A stretch of DNA of 64,000 nt from an uncultured Treponema sp. (GTDB lineage Bacteria > Spirochaetota > Spirochaetia > Treponematales > Treponemataceae): assembly GCA_947167345.1 (NCBI GenBank), contig CAMVHR010000010.1, positions 1 through 64,000 of the forward strand, given 5' to 3'. Position 1 is the first letter of the stretch. Each line of letters opens with the position of its first letter. Shown one piece after another: positions 47,028 to 56,516 of this stretch. The translations under genes were made by a program, and so were the position numbers. The notes under the pieces are model-generated. The model had not been told where the DNA came from and made no database searches. It saw only the letters and a list, made by a program, of their open reading frames with translations.

Positions 47028-47734
47028 CAGTTCTTTTTCCTTTCTATTGGAGATATGGCTGCGGCAGCTGCCGAGATTAACACTGTAAGTATTATTGTGC
47101 GTGTTCCTGCAGAAAGGCTTTTTATGACCGGTGCTATAGAAGTTGCAAAGCTTAATGCAAAACTTATTGCAACGCAGACGGCTATGGTTTTGTTCCTTTT
47201 CGCCGGAGGAATTATGATTGCAATGAACATGCCGTACAGGGCAACACTAAGGGCACTCACTATGCGTGCAGGAAGATATGTTCCTGCAAGTATGCCTAGT
47301 GAAGTTGCTATAGACCAGAGGGGGACTGCAACAGCTATTGCACCGTAATTATAAAACGGCTCTACATTGCCTTTGCGTGCAATTGAAATGCCGAAAATTT
47401 CATCCGTAATGCCGTATCCTACAAGAAGCCTGTGTAAAAGCCCTGTGTTTTGCGAGAATCTCTGGCTGAGGGCAAAACTCATAAGAAAGTAGCGTGCGTT
47501 TACAATGAGTATTGCCAGTGCTACTTCCAGATATGTAACCTTGTCCTGAATTGCAGAAAAGAGAGCGTATTCACCTGCAGACGCTACGTTTAAAAAACTT
47601 GCCCAAAAGCCCTGCATTGCAGTGAGTCCGACTTTTTTTGCAAAGATTCCAAGAGAAAAGGCTACTGCAAAGTATCCGAGTCCGATCGGAATGCCGTCAA
47701 CCAAGCCGTCACGAAAATTTTTTGCCTTGTACAT
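47027..47734 (-). CDS. azlC: Branched-chain amino acid exporter AzlC
   Basis: DGIPIGLGYFAVAFSLGIFAKKVGLT; NARYFLMSFALSQRF; GYGITDEIFGIS. Confidence 0.88.
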   Translation of the reverse strand: MYKAKNFRDGLVDGIPIGLGYFAVAFSLGIFAKKVGLTAMQGFWASFLNVASAGEYALFSAIQDKVTYLEVALAILIVNARYFLMSFALSQRFSQNTGLLHRLLVGYGITDEIFGISIARKGNVEPFYNYGAIAVAVPLWSIATSLGILAGTYLPARIVSALSVALYGMFIAIIIPPAKRNKTIAVCVAISFALSFATSIAPVIKSLSAGTRTIILTVLISAAAAAISPIERKKN

Positions 47735-47966
47735 TATAGTAATTCCAGATGTGTAATTATAATGATTTGCAAATAAAAAACAACAGGCAGTATTCTTGAC
47801 TTTCTAGCGGTAATTTTGTACTCTATTTTCATTCGGTCTTGGTGCACCTGTGTTTGCGGGGCTTTTAAGGCTTAATAGCGTCATTCATGGCGTTTTCCTT
47901 TCTCTTTACATGATGCACATCTTTGTGCTGTTGGTAGAAATTTATTTAAATCCGTAAAATATCATA

Positions 47967-48500
47967 ATGTACCGCAATTTTGACATTACATTTTTATCAT
48001 CTCTCAACGATACTCTTTCTGAAAATCCGACCGCCACACAGCGGGAAATTGCTGCACGGCAGGGAATTTCGCTTGGCATGACTAATGCCTGGCTTGGAAA
48101 ACTTGCGGATAAAGGTTGGGTGCTTATGCACAGAATAAACCGCAAGACTGTGCGGTATGCCCTTACTCCAGAAGGAATGCATCAGATTGCTCTGAATACT
48201 GCAAATTACATGCGTAAAACCTTTTCTTTGATGAAGGAGTATGGTTCTATTATAGAAAAAAATGTTTGCATTTTAAAAGATAACGGATATACGAAGATTG
48301 TTCTTTCAGGAAACAGTAATATTGATTTTCTGTTGGAATATTCCTGCCAGAAAAGTGACATGCAGTTTGAAAAAAACTCTTTGCACAATGCAGATATAGG
48401 AATGGACGACAATTCAAAGGTGTTTTTTCTTGCAGGCGAAGATGTTCAGAATTCAGAAATGACATCTGTATTTGATTTTATGGGAAATAAAGAAAAATAA
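47967..48500 (+). CDS. Winged-helix (MarR-like) regulator at the head of the polysaccharide locus
   Basis: NPTATQREIAARQGISLGMTNAWLGKLADKGWVLMHRINRKTVRYALTPEGM. Confidence 0.75.
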   Translation: MYRNFDITFLSSLNDTLSENPTATQREIAARQGISLGMTNAWLGKLADKGWVLMHRINRKTVRYALTPEGMHQIALNTANYMRKTFSLMKEYGSIIEKNVCILKDNGYTKIVLSGNSNIDFLLEYSCQKSDMQFEKNSLHNADIGMDDNSKVFFLAGEDVQNSEMTSVFDFMGNKEK

Positions 48501-48521
48501 TGGAGTATTGATAAAATAACT

Positions 48522-49361
48522 ATGGAACAATGGACAAAAGTTATTTCTGCAAAGCATAATCTTTTGAATTTACATCTTAAAGATGTATGGAAATATCGTT
48601 ATCTCATAAAAATGTTTATAAAAAGGGATTTTATTGTTGCTTATAAGCAGACTATACTTGGACCGTTATGGTATCTAGTTCAGCCTATTATTTCTTCTAT
48701 AATGTACACATTTGTATTTGGCAGGCTTGCAAATATTGGTACAGACGGCATCCCCTTCCTGCTTTTTTATTATGCAGGTACAATGCTTTGGACCTATTTT
48801 ACATCATGTCTTTTGCAATCTTCAGCGGTTTTTACATTGAACCAAAATATATTCAGCAAGGTTTATTTTCCTCGCCTAACTGTACCTATAAGCATGACTG
48901 TCGGACAGATTATTAGATTAGGCATACAGTTTGCACTCCTTATGGTGTTTTATGCCTATTACATGATACGCGGTTGTTCTGTGCGTCCTTCTGTATTTGC
49001 ACTTTTATTTCCGTTTATAGTAATGTGGATTGGTGCTTTAGGAACAGGTCTTGGACTTATTATTTCCTCATTAACAACAAAGTATCGTGATTTAAATGTG
49101 CTTTTAAACTTTGGCGTGCAGCTTGCAATGTATGCAACTCCTGTTGTGTACCCATTGAGCGAAGCTCCAGAACGTTTTAGATGGGTGTTTACAGTAAACC
49201 CTATGAGTGCACCAATAGAACTTTTCCGTGTTATTTTTTACGGTTCTGGCTTTTTACCACCTGAAATGATAGCGATAAGCCTTTGTACTACTGCTGCAAT
49301 CTTGTTTTTAGGGCTTATTCTTTTTACACGCAACGAACGTACTTTTGTTGACGTAATTTAA
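48522..49361 (+). CDS. ABC-2 type polysaccharide export permease (Wzm-like)
   Basis: RYLIKMFIKRDFIVAYKQTILGPLWYLVQPIISSIMYTFVFGRLANIGTDGIPFLLFYYAGTMLW. Confidence 0.9.
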   Translation: MEQWTKVISAKHNLLNLHLKDVWKYRYLIKMFIKRDFIVAYKQTILGPLWYLVQPIISSIMYTFVFGRLANIGTDGIPFLLFYYAGTMLWTYFTSCLLQSSAVFTLNQNIFSKVYFPRLTVPISMTVGQIIRLGIQFALLMVFYAYYMIRGCSVRPSVFALLFPFIVMWIGALGTGLGLIISSLTTKYRDLNVLLNFGVQLAMYATPVVYPLSEAPERFRWVFTVNPMSAPIELFRVIFYGSGFLPPEMIAISLCTTAAILFLGLILFTRNERTFVDVI

Positions 49362-49372
49362 TTTGTTATGGT

Positions 49373-49408
49373 GAGCATGGATAATTCTTTGTAGAATTCT
49401 CCATGCTC
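49373..49408 (+). terminator. Long hairpin, probable terminator
   Basis: GAGCATGGA-t-AATTCT-ttgt-AGAATT-c-TCCATGCTC just after the permease gene. Confidence 0.6.
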
Positions 49409-49428
49409 TAATTTATATCTTATAGAAT

Positions 49429-50148
49429 TCAGTCTTGCAGTACCTTAATTGGTGTGCTGAAAGTAGATTCTTCAAGGCTGTCCTTGCGGGGACTTGTTAC
49501 AATTTTTATTTTGTAAATGCCTGATTCAAGGTTTTTAGGAATGAATACTTCCGTAATGGAACATCCTATGCTGTTATAGCGAGTGGCTCGGGTTTCATTG
49601 CCTTCTTGGTCTATAAAAAATATACCTTGTTTTTCTTCTGCTGCATCAAAGTTTAAGTGTTTGCCTTTAATGCGTAAGACATCATGGCTTACAAAGTCTA
49701 ATTCTGTCTTTTCAGCTCCCTGATTGCTTATGCTTAATAGTTCTGTAATTTTAGGAAGAATTGACCAGCCTATTCCTGCAATGCGGTAGGCTGTGGAGTT
49801 TTCCATTTCTTTTGCAGCTTCTTCCTTAAAGGTGCAGACAGTCTCAAAACGATGGTCGCCAGTTCCTGGTGTAAAACCTTCGTTTAATTTGCTTGTAGTT
49901 CCATTTGCTTTCAGATGAATGAATGCGAACGGAAGTTCTACGTTGTATCCTAGTTTTACGAAATGTTTTACACGGTCATTTAGAACGGAAAGTACAGCCC
50001 TTGCATCTGCTTCGGTGATTGTTGAGTTGTAGCCGATGATTTCCTGAATCAGCTGTTCGTAACTCAGCTCCTGATCAATGACACTTCTAAAACAGTAGTC
50101 CTTTTTGCGTGTTGAAAGTTGATTTTTATAAGCAGTAATTGCTATCAT
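49429..50148 (-). CDS. HU-like DNA-binding domain protein with DUF4469/Ig-like C-terminus
   Basis: IGYNSTITEADARAVLSVLNDRVKHFVKLGYNVELPFAFIHLKANG; C-terminal VLRIKGKHLNF...FIPKNLESGIYKIKIVT. Confidence 0.75.
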   Translation of the reverse strand: MIAITAYKNQLSTRKKDYCFRSVIDQELSYEQLIQEIIGYNSTITEADARAVLSVLNDRVKHFVKLGYNVELPFAFIHLKANGTTSKLNEGFTPGTGDHRFETVCTFKEEAAKEMENSTAYRIAGIGWSILPKITELLSISNQGAEKTELDFVSHDVLRIKGKHLNFDAAEEKQGIFFIDQEGNETRATRYNSIGCSITEVFIPKNLESGIYKIKIVTSPRKDSLEESTFSTPIKVLQD

Positions 50149-50341
50149 ATTTATTTCTCCTATAATTGTTGTTTATGACGGAATGATGGAGCCGTCGCAC
50201 CCTTGAAGATTGGCCAATCTTTTATTGTTGTTTTGTTGAACATAAATATACAGCAAACAATGGGTATGAATTTGTAGTTTAAACTTGATTTTTAAAGAAT
50301 TTTTCATTGTTTTTTTGATAATAAATCTGAGTTTTCATGGC

Positions 50342-50413
50342 CACTGGTCATAATGATTGTGGCCAGTGGCCGTAATGATTATGAGCACTGGCCGTAATCA
50401 TTACGGCCAGTGG
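50342..50413. repeat. 22-bp-period tandem array with embedded perfect palindrome
   Basis: CACTGGTCATAATGATTGTGGC / CAGTGGCCGTAATGATTATGAG / CACTGGCCGTAATCATTACGGC / CAGTGG at 50342, 50364, 50386, 50408. CACTGGCCGTAAT-c-ATTACGGCCAGTG is a 13-bp perfect inverted repeat. Confidence 0.92.
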
Positions 50414-50483
50414 AGAAAATTGTATGGTCAAATACGCTAAAATTCTTAAACAGAAATAGATTTTATATATTAGGGGTTAATTA

Positions 50484-51824
50484 ATGAACATTTCAATTAT
50501 AGGTACAGGATATGTAGGCCTTGTGTCTGGCACATGTTTTTCTGAAATGGGAAACCATGTCTGGTGTATTGATATCGATCAGAAAAAGATTGATAACCTT
50601 AAAAATGGAAAGATTCCGATTTATGAGCCGGGCCTTGAAGAAATGGTTTTGCGTAACCACAAAGATGGCCGCTTAGACTTTACGACTGACTATGCGGAAG
50701 CAATTCCTTCTTCTGATATCTGCTTTATTGCTGTAGGCACCCCACCGGGAGAAGACGGCTCTGCTGACACCCGTTATGTCTTAGCCGCTGCAGAAAGCAT
50801 TGCCAAGCACATGTGCGGCTACACTATCGTTGTAGATAAATCAACGGTGCCGGTTGGCACTTCAGAAAAGGTTCGCGCTGCCATTCAGAAGGTGCTGGAT
50901 AGCCGTACTGACAGCCAGGGGCTGGAATTTGATGTTGTTTCTAACCCAGAGTTCTTAAAGGAAGGCGTGGCTGTAAATGACTTTATGAGGCCTGACCGTG
51001 TCGTTATCGGCTGTGACAACGCCCGCTCAGAAGCTATTATGAAGCAGCTTTATGAACAGTTTACATTGAATGAGCATCCTATTATCTGCACCGACATTAA
51101 GTCTGCTGAAATTACCAAATACGCTGCAAATGCTATGCTTGCCACCCGTATCAGCTTTATGAATGAAATTGCAAGGCTCTGCGACAAGGTTGGCGGTGAT
51201 GTTCGTGCCGTAAGACAAGGCATAGGAACGGATTCCAGAATCGGCATGAGCTTTTTGCATGCTTCATGCGGTTACGGCGGTTCCTGCTTTCCTAAGGATG
51301 TTAAGGAGCTGGTTTCTGTGGGAAAAAGAAACGGCATCCAGATGCGCATTGCTACAGCGGTAGAAGACGTTAATAACGACCAGAAGTATGTTATTCCAAA
51401 CCGCATCGTAGAAAAATATGGTGAAGACCTTAAGGGTAAGACTTTTGCCCTTTGGGGACTTGCCTTTAAGCCTGAGACTGACGACATGCGTGAAGCTCCT
51501 GCAATCACTGTTGTAACCGAGCTTACAAAACGGGGAGCTAAGATTAAGGCTTATGACCCCCAGGCTTATGAAATGGCCAAGCACTACCTGGCAGATATCC
51601 CATCCGATGCTATCAGCTATGAGCCTGATATGTGGTCTGCTCTTAACGGCGCTGACGCCCTTATTCTGGTTACCGAATGGAAGCAGTTCCGCTCACCTGA
51701 TTTTAGTAAGGTAAAGGCTTTACTTAAAGCGCCTGTTATTTATGATGGAAGAAACCAGTACGATCCAAAAGCCATGAAAAGAGAAGGCATTGAACTTCAC
51801 TGTATTGGCCGCGGTTTAGTCTAA
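50484..51824 (+). CDS. ugd: UDP-glucose 6-dehydrogenase
   Basis: MNISIIGTGYVGLVSGTCFSEMGN; VGTPPGEDGSAD; GYGGSCFPKDVKEL. Confidence 0.95.
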   Translation: MNISIIGTGYVGLVSGTCFSEMGNHVWCIDIDQKKIDNLKNGKIPIYEPGLEEMVLRNHKDGRLDFTTDYAEAIPSSDICFIAVGTPPGEDGSADTRYVLAAAESIAKHMCGYTIVVDKSTVPVGTSEKVRAAIQKVLDSRTDSQGLEFDVVSNPEFLKEGVAVNDFMRPDRVVIGCDNARSEAIMKQLYEQFTLNEHPIICTDIKSAEITKYAANAMLATRISFMNEIARLCDKVGGDVRAVRQGIGTDSRIGMSFLHASCGYGGSCFPKDVKELVSVGKRNGIQMRIATAVEDVNNDQKYVIPNRIVEKYGEDLKGKTFALWGLAFKPETDDMREAPAITVVTELTKRGAKIKAYDPQAYEMAKHYLADIPSDAISYEPDMWSALNGADALILVTEWKQFRSPDFSKVKALLKAPVIYDGRNQYDPKAMKREGIELHCIGRGLV

Positions 51825-51838
51825 TAAGGTAAAAGAAG

Positions 51839-52777
51839 ATGAATAAGAAGACTGTTTTAGTTACCGGTGGTGCAGGCTTTGTCGGTTCCCATCTGTGCCG
51901 TGCCTTGCTTAAAAGAGGAAACCATGTTATCTGCATGGATAACTTTTTTACCGGCAGAATGCAGAATATAGAGGAGTTAAAGTCAAATCCGGACTTTGAC
52001 CTCATGATTCATGACGTAACCCTTCCGTACAGTTTTTACGTTGATGAGATTTTTAACCTGGCCTGTCCGGCCTCTCCGCCATTTTATCAGCGTGACCCTA
52101 TTGCAACATACAAAACCAGCATCTTTGGTGCATTGAATGCACTGGAACTGGCTGACAAATGGAATGCAAAGGTATTCCAGGCAAGTACTAGCGAAGTATA
52201 TGGTGACGCTATTGTGCATCCCCAGCCAGAGACTTATTGGGGTAATGTAAATCCGCATGGAATAAGAAGCTGCTATGATGAGGGAAAGCGTGGGGCGGAG
52301 ACTTTGTTCTTTGACTACCACAGACAGCACGGAACAAGGATTAAGATTGTCCGCATTTTTAACACTTATGGTCCTGCCATGAACCCGGAAGACGGAAGGG
52401 TAGTGTCTAACTTTATAATGCAGGCCCTGCGCGGTGAAGATATCACCATCTACGGTGACGGAAAGCAGACCAGAAGTTTTCAGTATGTGGACGACCTGAT
52501 CCGGGGCTTTTTGTGCCTGATGGACAGCGACGATGACATTACCGGCCCTGTCAATATGGGTAACCCGGGAGAGTTTACTATGCTTGAGTTTGCAGAAAAG
52601 GTCTTGCAGCAGACGGGCAGTAAGTCTAAGCTTGTTTATAAACCCCTCCCTGGAGACGATCCAAAGCAGAGAAAACCTGATATAAGTCTTGCAGGCAATC
52701 TTTTTGGATGGAAGCCGGAGATTCCTTTAGACGAAGGCTTAAAGAGAACGATTGAGTATTTTAAGGGGACACTGTAA
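51839..52777 (+). CDS. UDP-glucuronate decarboxylase (UDP-xylose synthase)
   Basis: [64 protein letters not shown]. Confidence 0.9.
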   Translation: MNKKTVLVTGGAGFVGSHLCRALLKRGNHVICMDNFFTGRMQNIEELKSNPDFDLMIHDVTLPYSFYVDEIFNLACPASPPFYQRDPIATYKTSIFGALNALELADKWNAKVFQASTSEVYGDAIVHPQPETYWGNVNPHGIRSCYDEGKRGAETLFFDYHRQHGTRIKIVRIFNTYGPAMNPEDGRVVSNFIMQALRGEDITIYGDGKQTRSFQYVDDLIRGFLCLMDSDDDITGPVNMGNPGEFTMLEFAEKVLQQTGSKSKLVYKPLPGDDPKQRKPDISLAGNLFGWKPEIPLDEGLKRTIEYFKGTL

Positions 52778-52789
52778 AAAGTAAAGTTT

Positions 52790-53728
52790 ATGAAAAAGAT
52801 ATCTACCATAGTTCCTGTTTATAATGAAGAAAAAAATGTTCTTTTAATGCACCAAGCTTTAAAAGACGTTGCATCAAAGCTTCCCCAATATGACTGGGAG
52901 TTTATTTATATTAATGACGGCAGCGTGGATTCTTCCTGGGCTAACTTACAAAAAATCGCTGATGATGATAAGCGGGTAGTGGCCCTGGACTTTAGCAGGA
53001 ACTTTGGTAAAGAAATAGCATTAACAGCAGGGGTGCAGAACTGCACAGGAGACGCTGCAATCTTTTTGGATTCAGACCTGCAGCACCCGCCGGCCCTTAT
53101 ACCAGACTTTGTTAAAAAGTGGGAAGAAGGGGCAGAGGTTGTAGCAAGTATCCGAAAGTCAACTGAAAAAAAATCCTTTATAAAAAATGCAGGCTCTCAT
53201 TTGTTTTATGCCATGATAAAAAAAATGGGTGGTATGCGGATTACTGAGAATGCAACTGACTTTAAACTTATAGATAAAAAAGTAATAAATGAGCTTTGTA
53301 AATTTACAGAGCACAAACGTTTATTCCGTGGACTTATTGAATGGATGGGCTTTAAGACTGAATATATTGAGTTTGTGGCTCCTGAAAGAATAAACGGGGT
53401 GGCAAGCTATTCTTTTAGGAAGCTTCTGTCGCTTGCCATTAACAGTGTTTCTAGTTTTTCTTTGTATCCTTTAAAGCTTTTTGCTTATTTTGGTGTTCTT
53501 TTGACTATGGGCTCTTTCTTGCTTTTGCTCTTTATGCTATTTCAGCGTTATTTTGGAGATGCTGGAATGTTTAGTTCTATAAGCTATGTTATTGTGTCTA
53601 ATACTCTTGTTTTAGGCATTATGCTTATGAGTCAGGGCTTTTTGGCCTTGTATGTTGGGCAGATACACAATGAAGTGCTTAACAGGCCTTTGTATGTGGT
53701 TAGAGAACGAATTGGTGAAAAAAAATAA
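52790..53728 (+). CDS. GT2 glycosyltransferase, polyprenyl-phosphate sugar transferase type
   Basis: STIVPVYNEEKNV; FIYINDGSVDSSW; DSDLQHPP; two C-terminal TM helices. Confidence 0.9.
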   Translation: MKKISTIVPVYNEEKNVLLMHQALKDVASKLPQYDWEFIYINDGSVDSSWANLQKIADDDKRVVALDFSRNFGKEIALTAGVQNCTGDAAIFLDSDLQHPPALIPDFVKKWEEGAEVVASIRKSTEKKSFIKNAGSHLFYAMIKKMGGMRITENATDFKLIDKKVINELCKFTEHKRLFRGLIEWMGFKTEYIEFVAPERINGVASYSFRKLLSLAINSVSSFSLYPLKLFAYFGVLLTMGSFLLLLFMLFQRYFGDAGMFSSISYVIVSNTLVLGIMLMSQGFLALYVGQIHNEVLNRPLYVVRERIGEKK

Positions 53729-53729
53729 A

Positions 53730-54845
53730 ATGTTAGTAGAATCATTATATATAGAAAATTTTGGGCCTCTAAAAAAAATAAAACTTGAAAATATAACACC
53801 ACTTACGGTTTTTGTAGGAGAGTCTGGAAGTGGAAAAAGTACTATAATGAAAGTTTTGGTACTGTTCAGATATTTATATAAAAAAGTAGTAATACGATCT
53901 TATTTAAGAAATTCTGGAATCTCTAAATCTCATTTTAGAATTCAGTTTAATTATTTTATAAAAAATAATGGTTTTGAAGGTTATATTTCTGATCAGACTT
54001 CAATTATATACAAACGTGGAAGATATTCCATCGAATATAAAAACGGGAAATTAAAACTTAATATTACAGTCTCAAATGAAGATTTATCTTTAGATAAAAT
54101 GAGTTTTATTTCTGATAAGCGAAATATTATTCCAGATATTTTAGAAAAAACTGTTTCAGTATCAGATAAGGATATGTATTTAAATGAGACTTGGCATGAT
54201 TTTCAAGATGCTACTTTGAATTTTACTTCAATGGAAATTCCTTACTTGGGAGTAGTTTTAAATAAAAAGAAGACCCAGAATGGAGTAAAATTTGTTGTAA
54301 AAAATAATAATCTTAGAGCTGAAAGTTATGAAATTGCATTTACGGATTCCTCATCAGGTACACAGAATGTTGCACCGCTTGTTAGTATTTTAGATTATTT
54401 TACGAATCATTATGATTTAATTGCTTCATTTAATAGGGCTATATTAGCTAATCTTTCTGATTCAGATATGTTAAGTAAATTCCGTCCAGAACTTGATATT
54501 GGAAAGATAAAATATAAAAATCTTTATTTTCATATAGAAGAACCAGAATTAAGTTTGTATCCATCTACACAAACAGAATTAATGTCTCAAATTGTGCAGC
54601 TATGTTTTGAAAATAACAATAAAACATTTAATACATATTGTATGATGACAACTCATAGCCCTTATGTTGTAAATTATTTAAATCTGCTTATTAAGCAGAA
54701 AAGGTTGAAATTTGATGATTTATCTGTTTATGAAGTTTTGGCAGGAAATTTAAAATCTCTTAAAAATGAAAAACTTAAAGTAATAGATACAACATTACTA
54801 TCTGAACCAATCTCTAGAATCTATGAAGAATATAACAGAGTTTAA
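53730..54845 (+). CDS. AAA family ATPase, OLD-like/ABC-type
   Basis: MLVESLYIENFGPLKKIKLENITPLTVFVGESGSGKST; SSGTQNVAPLVSIL; FHIEEPELSLYP; MMTTHSPYVVNYL. ATG 53730 follows the GT stop by 1 nt. Confidence 0.88.
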   Translation: MLVESLYIENFGPLKKIKLENITPLTVFVGESGSGKSTIMKVLVLFRYLYKKVVIRSYLRNSGISKSHFRIQFNYFIKNNGFEGYISDQTSIIYKRGRYSIEYKNGKLKLNITVSNEDLSLDKMSFISDKRNIIPDILEKTVSVSDKDMYLNETWHDFQDATLNFTSMEIPYLGVVLNKKKTQNGVKFVVKNNNLRAESYEIAFTDSSSGTQNVAPLVSILDYFTNHYDLIASFNRAILANLSDSDMLSKFRPELDIGKIKYKNLYFHIEEPELSLYPSTQTELMSQIVQLCFENNNKTFNTYCMMTTHSPYVVNYLNLLIKQKRLKFDDLSVYEVLAGNLKSLKNEKLKVIDTTLLSEPISRIYEEYNRV

Positions 54846-54847
54846 AA

Positions 54848-55483
54848 ATGTCTTTAGAAGCATTATTAGTAACAGACTTAGTTAAATATTTTGATTCTCA
54901 GAATTATAAAAGTTTTAAAGGAATAAAAGCTCCGACTGAATATACAAACAAAAAAGCATTTGGTTTAATGGATAAAGAAGACCCATTTATTGTAGAGGAA
55001 GCAAATGGCAGTGTAACGTATAAAAACGATTTGCAGAAAAATATTTGTATAACTAATTATGAAGAGTTTATTAATTCCTTGCCTAAGAGTTTACAAATTG
55101 GTAAAAAACGATGCGATTTCCTTGTATACCAAGATGATAACAATTCTTTTTTTATTCTAAATGAATTGTCACAGAGCAGAAATATAGATGCAAAAGAGTC
55201 TGATGCATTATATCAATTACAAAATACATTAGAAAATTTATGTAGTGTTGATACAATAAAAAGTATAATTAATTCATGTAGACAGCGGTTATGTGTTTTT
55301 TCAAATAAAGTAAAACCTGTAGAGGCCCCGCTTGGAATGACAGCAGGTTTTAATATGACGTATTCCACAGTAATGCTTGATGCTATAACTTTTGAATTTG
55401 ATGGTATTAATATTCATGGCTTTGAATATTATCGTGCAAACTGTATTGACATTGGCGAATCGATTAAATTAAAGAATTGCTAA
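54848..55483 (+). CDS. Nuclease-like partner of the ATPase (degenerate PD-(D/E)XK-like)
   Basis: KKRCDFLVYQDDNNSFFILNELSQSRN...ALYQLQNTLENLC; 2 nt downstream of the ATPase stop. Confidence 0.5.
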   Translation: MSLEALLVTDLVKYFDSQNYKSFKGIKAPTEYTNKKAFGLMDKEDPFIVEEANGSVTYKNDLQKNICITNYEEFINSLPKSLQIGKKRCDFLVYQDDNNSFFILNELSQSRNIDAKESDALYQLQNTLENLCSVDTIKSIINSCRQRLCVFSNKVKPVEAPLGMTAGFNMTYSTVMLDAITFEFDGINIHGFEYYRANCIDIGESIKLKNC

Positions 55484-55499
55484 AAGAATTTGTTTTACT

Positions 55500-56507
55500 A
55501 TGCAAAAAGTATCTGTAATTATTCCCATATACAACGCTAGGGAATATCAACTAAAAAGAAGTATAAACTCTGTTTTAAATCAAAGCTTCAAAGATATTGA
55601 GTTGCTTCTTATAAATGACAAAAGTAGCTTGTCTGAAACTTTGTCTTTTTTAGAAAAGGTCGGGTCTTTAGATGAACGCATCAAGCTTTATAACAACGAA
55701 ATAAACATGGGAATCTCACGTTCCAGAAATAAAGGTATTGAATTAGCTAGTGGACACTACCTTTGTTTTCTAGACCAGGATGATTATTACCGCTCTAATT
55801 ATATAGAAAAACTAGTAGCCGCTCTTGAAAGGGAAGATGCAGAACTAGCAATGTGCGGTTTTGATTCAATAGATGATAAGGAAAAGCTTATTAATACTTA
55901 TCCCAGCATGAGTGTAGATTCTTTGTGGCACCCCTGGTCCAGCTGCACCATCTGGAACAAGCTATATAAAAGACAGTTTTTATTAGATAATAATATAAAA
56001 TTTCCTGAAGGCTGCATGTCAGAAGACGTTATCTTTAACATGCAGTGCAACATGGAAGCAAAAGCCATGGCTATTTTGACAGATCGATTATATGTAAATG
56101 TGCAGGAAAAAACGTCTACTTCAAGATCGAAAAACTTTAAAGCCCTGAGATTGGAGCAAATGCCCCTTTTACAGCTTAGAGAAATTGTGGCTAAATACAG
56201 TCCTTGTAATAAATATCTGCATGCTTATGTCTGCAATGAGGTTGCTGTTCTTACCACTGTTTTAAGTCTTGGAAATAAGACTAAAGATCTTAAAGAAGTT
56301 ATTCAATATCTTGGAAATACGGTAAGGACAGCCTGCAAAGGGAACAGCCTGAAAAATATTATTGAATATAATAATTATTATAATGACAGGCTGCTAATGA
56401 AAATATTAAATATCTGTGTACATATTTCCTATAAGATGCATATTGAAAAGCCTGTCTTTATTATTGTGCATTGGCTTGGAAAAGTTATGTACGGACACGT
56501 TTCGTGA
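55500..56507 (+). CDS. GT2 family glycosyltransferase
   Basis: VSVIIPIYNAREYQLKRSINSVLNQSFKDIELLLINDKSS; FLDQDDYY. Confidence 0.92.
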   Translation: MQKVSVIIPIYNAREYQLKRSINSVLNQSFKDIELLLINDKSSLSETLSFLEKVGSLDERIKLYNNEINMGISRSRNKGIELASGHYLCFLDQDDYYRSNYIEKLVAALEREDAELAMCGFDSIDDKEKLINTYPSMSVDSLWHPWSSCTIWNKLYKRQFLLDNNIKFPEGCMSEDVIFNMQCNMEAKAMAILTDRLYVNVQEKTSTSRSKNFKALRLEQMPLLQLREIVAKYSPCNKYLHAYVCNEVAVLTTVLSLGNKTKDLKEVIQYLGNTVRTACKGNSLKNIIEYNNYYNDRLLMKILNICVHISYKMHIEKPVFIIVHWLGKVMYGHVS

Positions 56508-56516
56508 GTTAAAAAT

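Noticed and set aside
47836-47957. Short open stretch FGLGAPVFAGLLRLNSVIHGVFLSLYMMHIFVLLVEIYLNP* upstream of the MarR-like gene
   Set aside because: Could be a membrane-protein remnant, but there is no proper start and no recognisable family, so it is too weak to call.
53652-53729. Track start of the second ATPase inside the GT2 gene
   Set aside because: Homology (MLVESLYIENFGP) begins at ATG 53730. The upstream extension is out-of-frame GT2 coding sequence.
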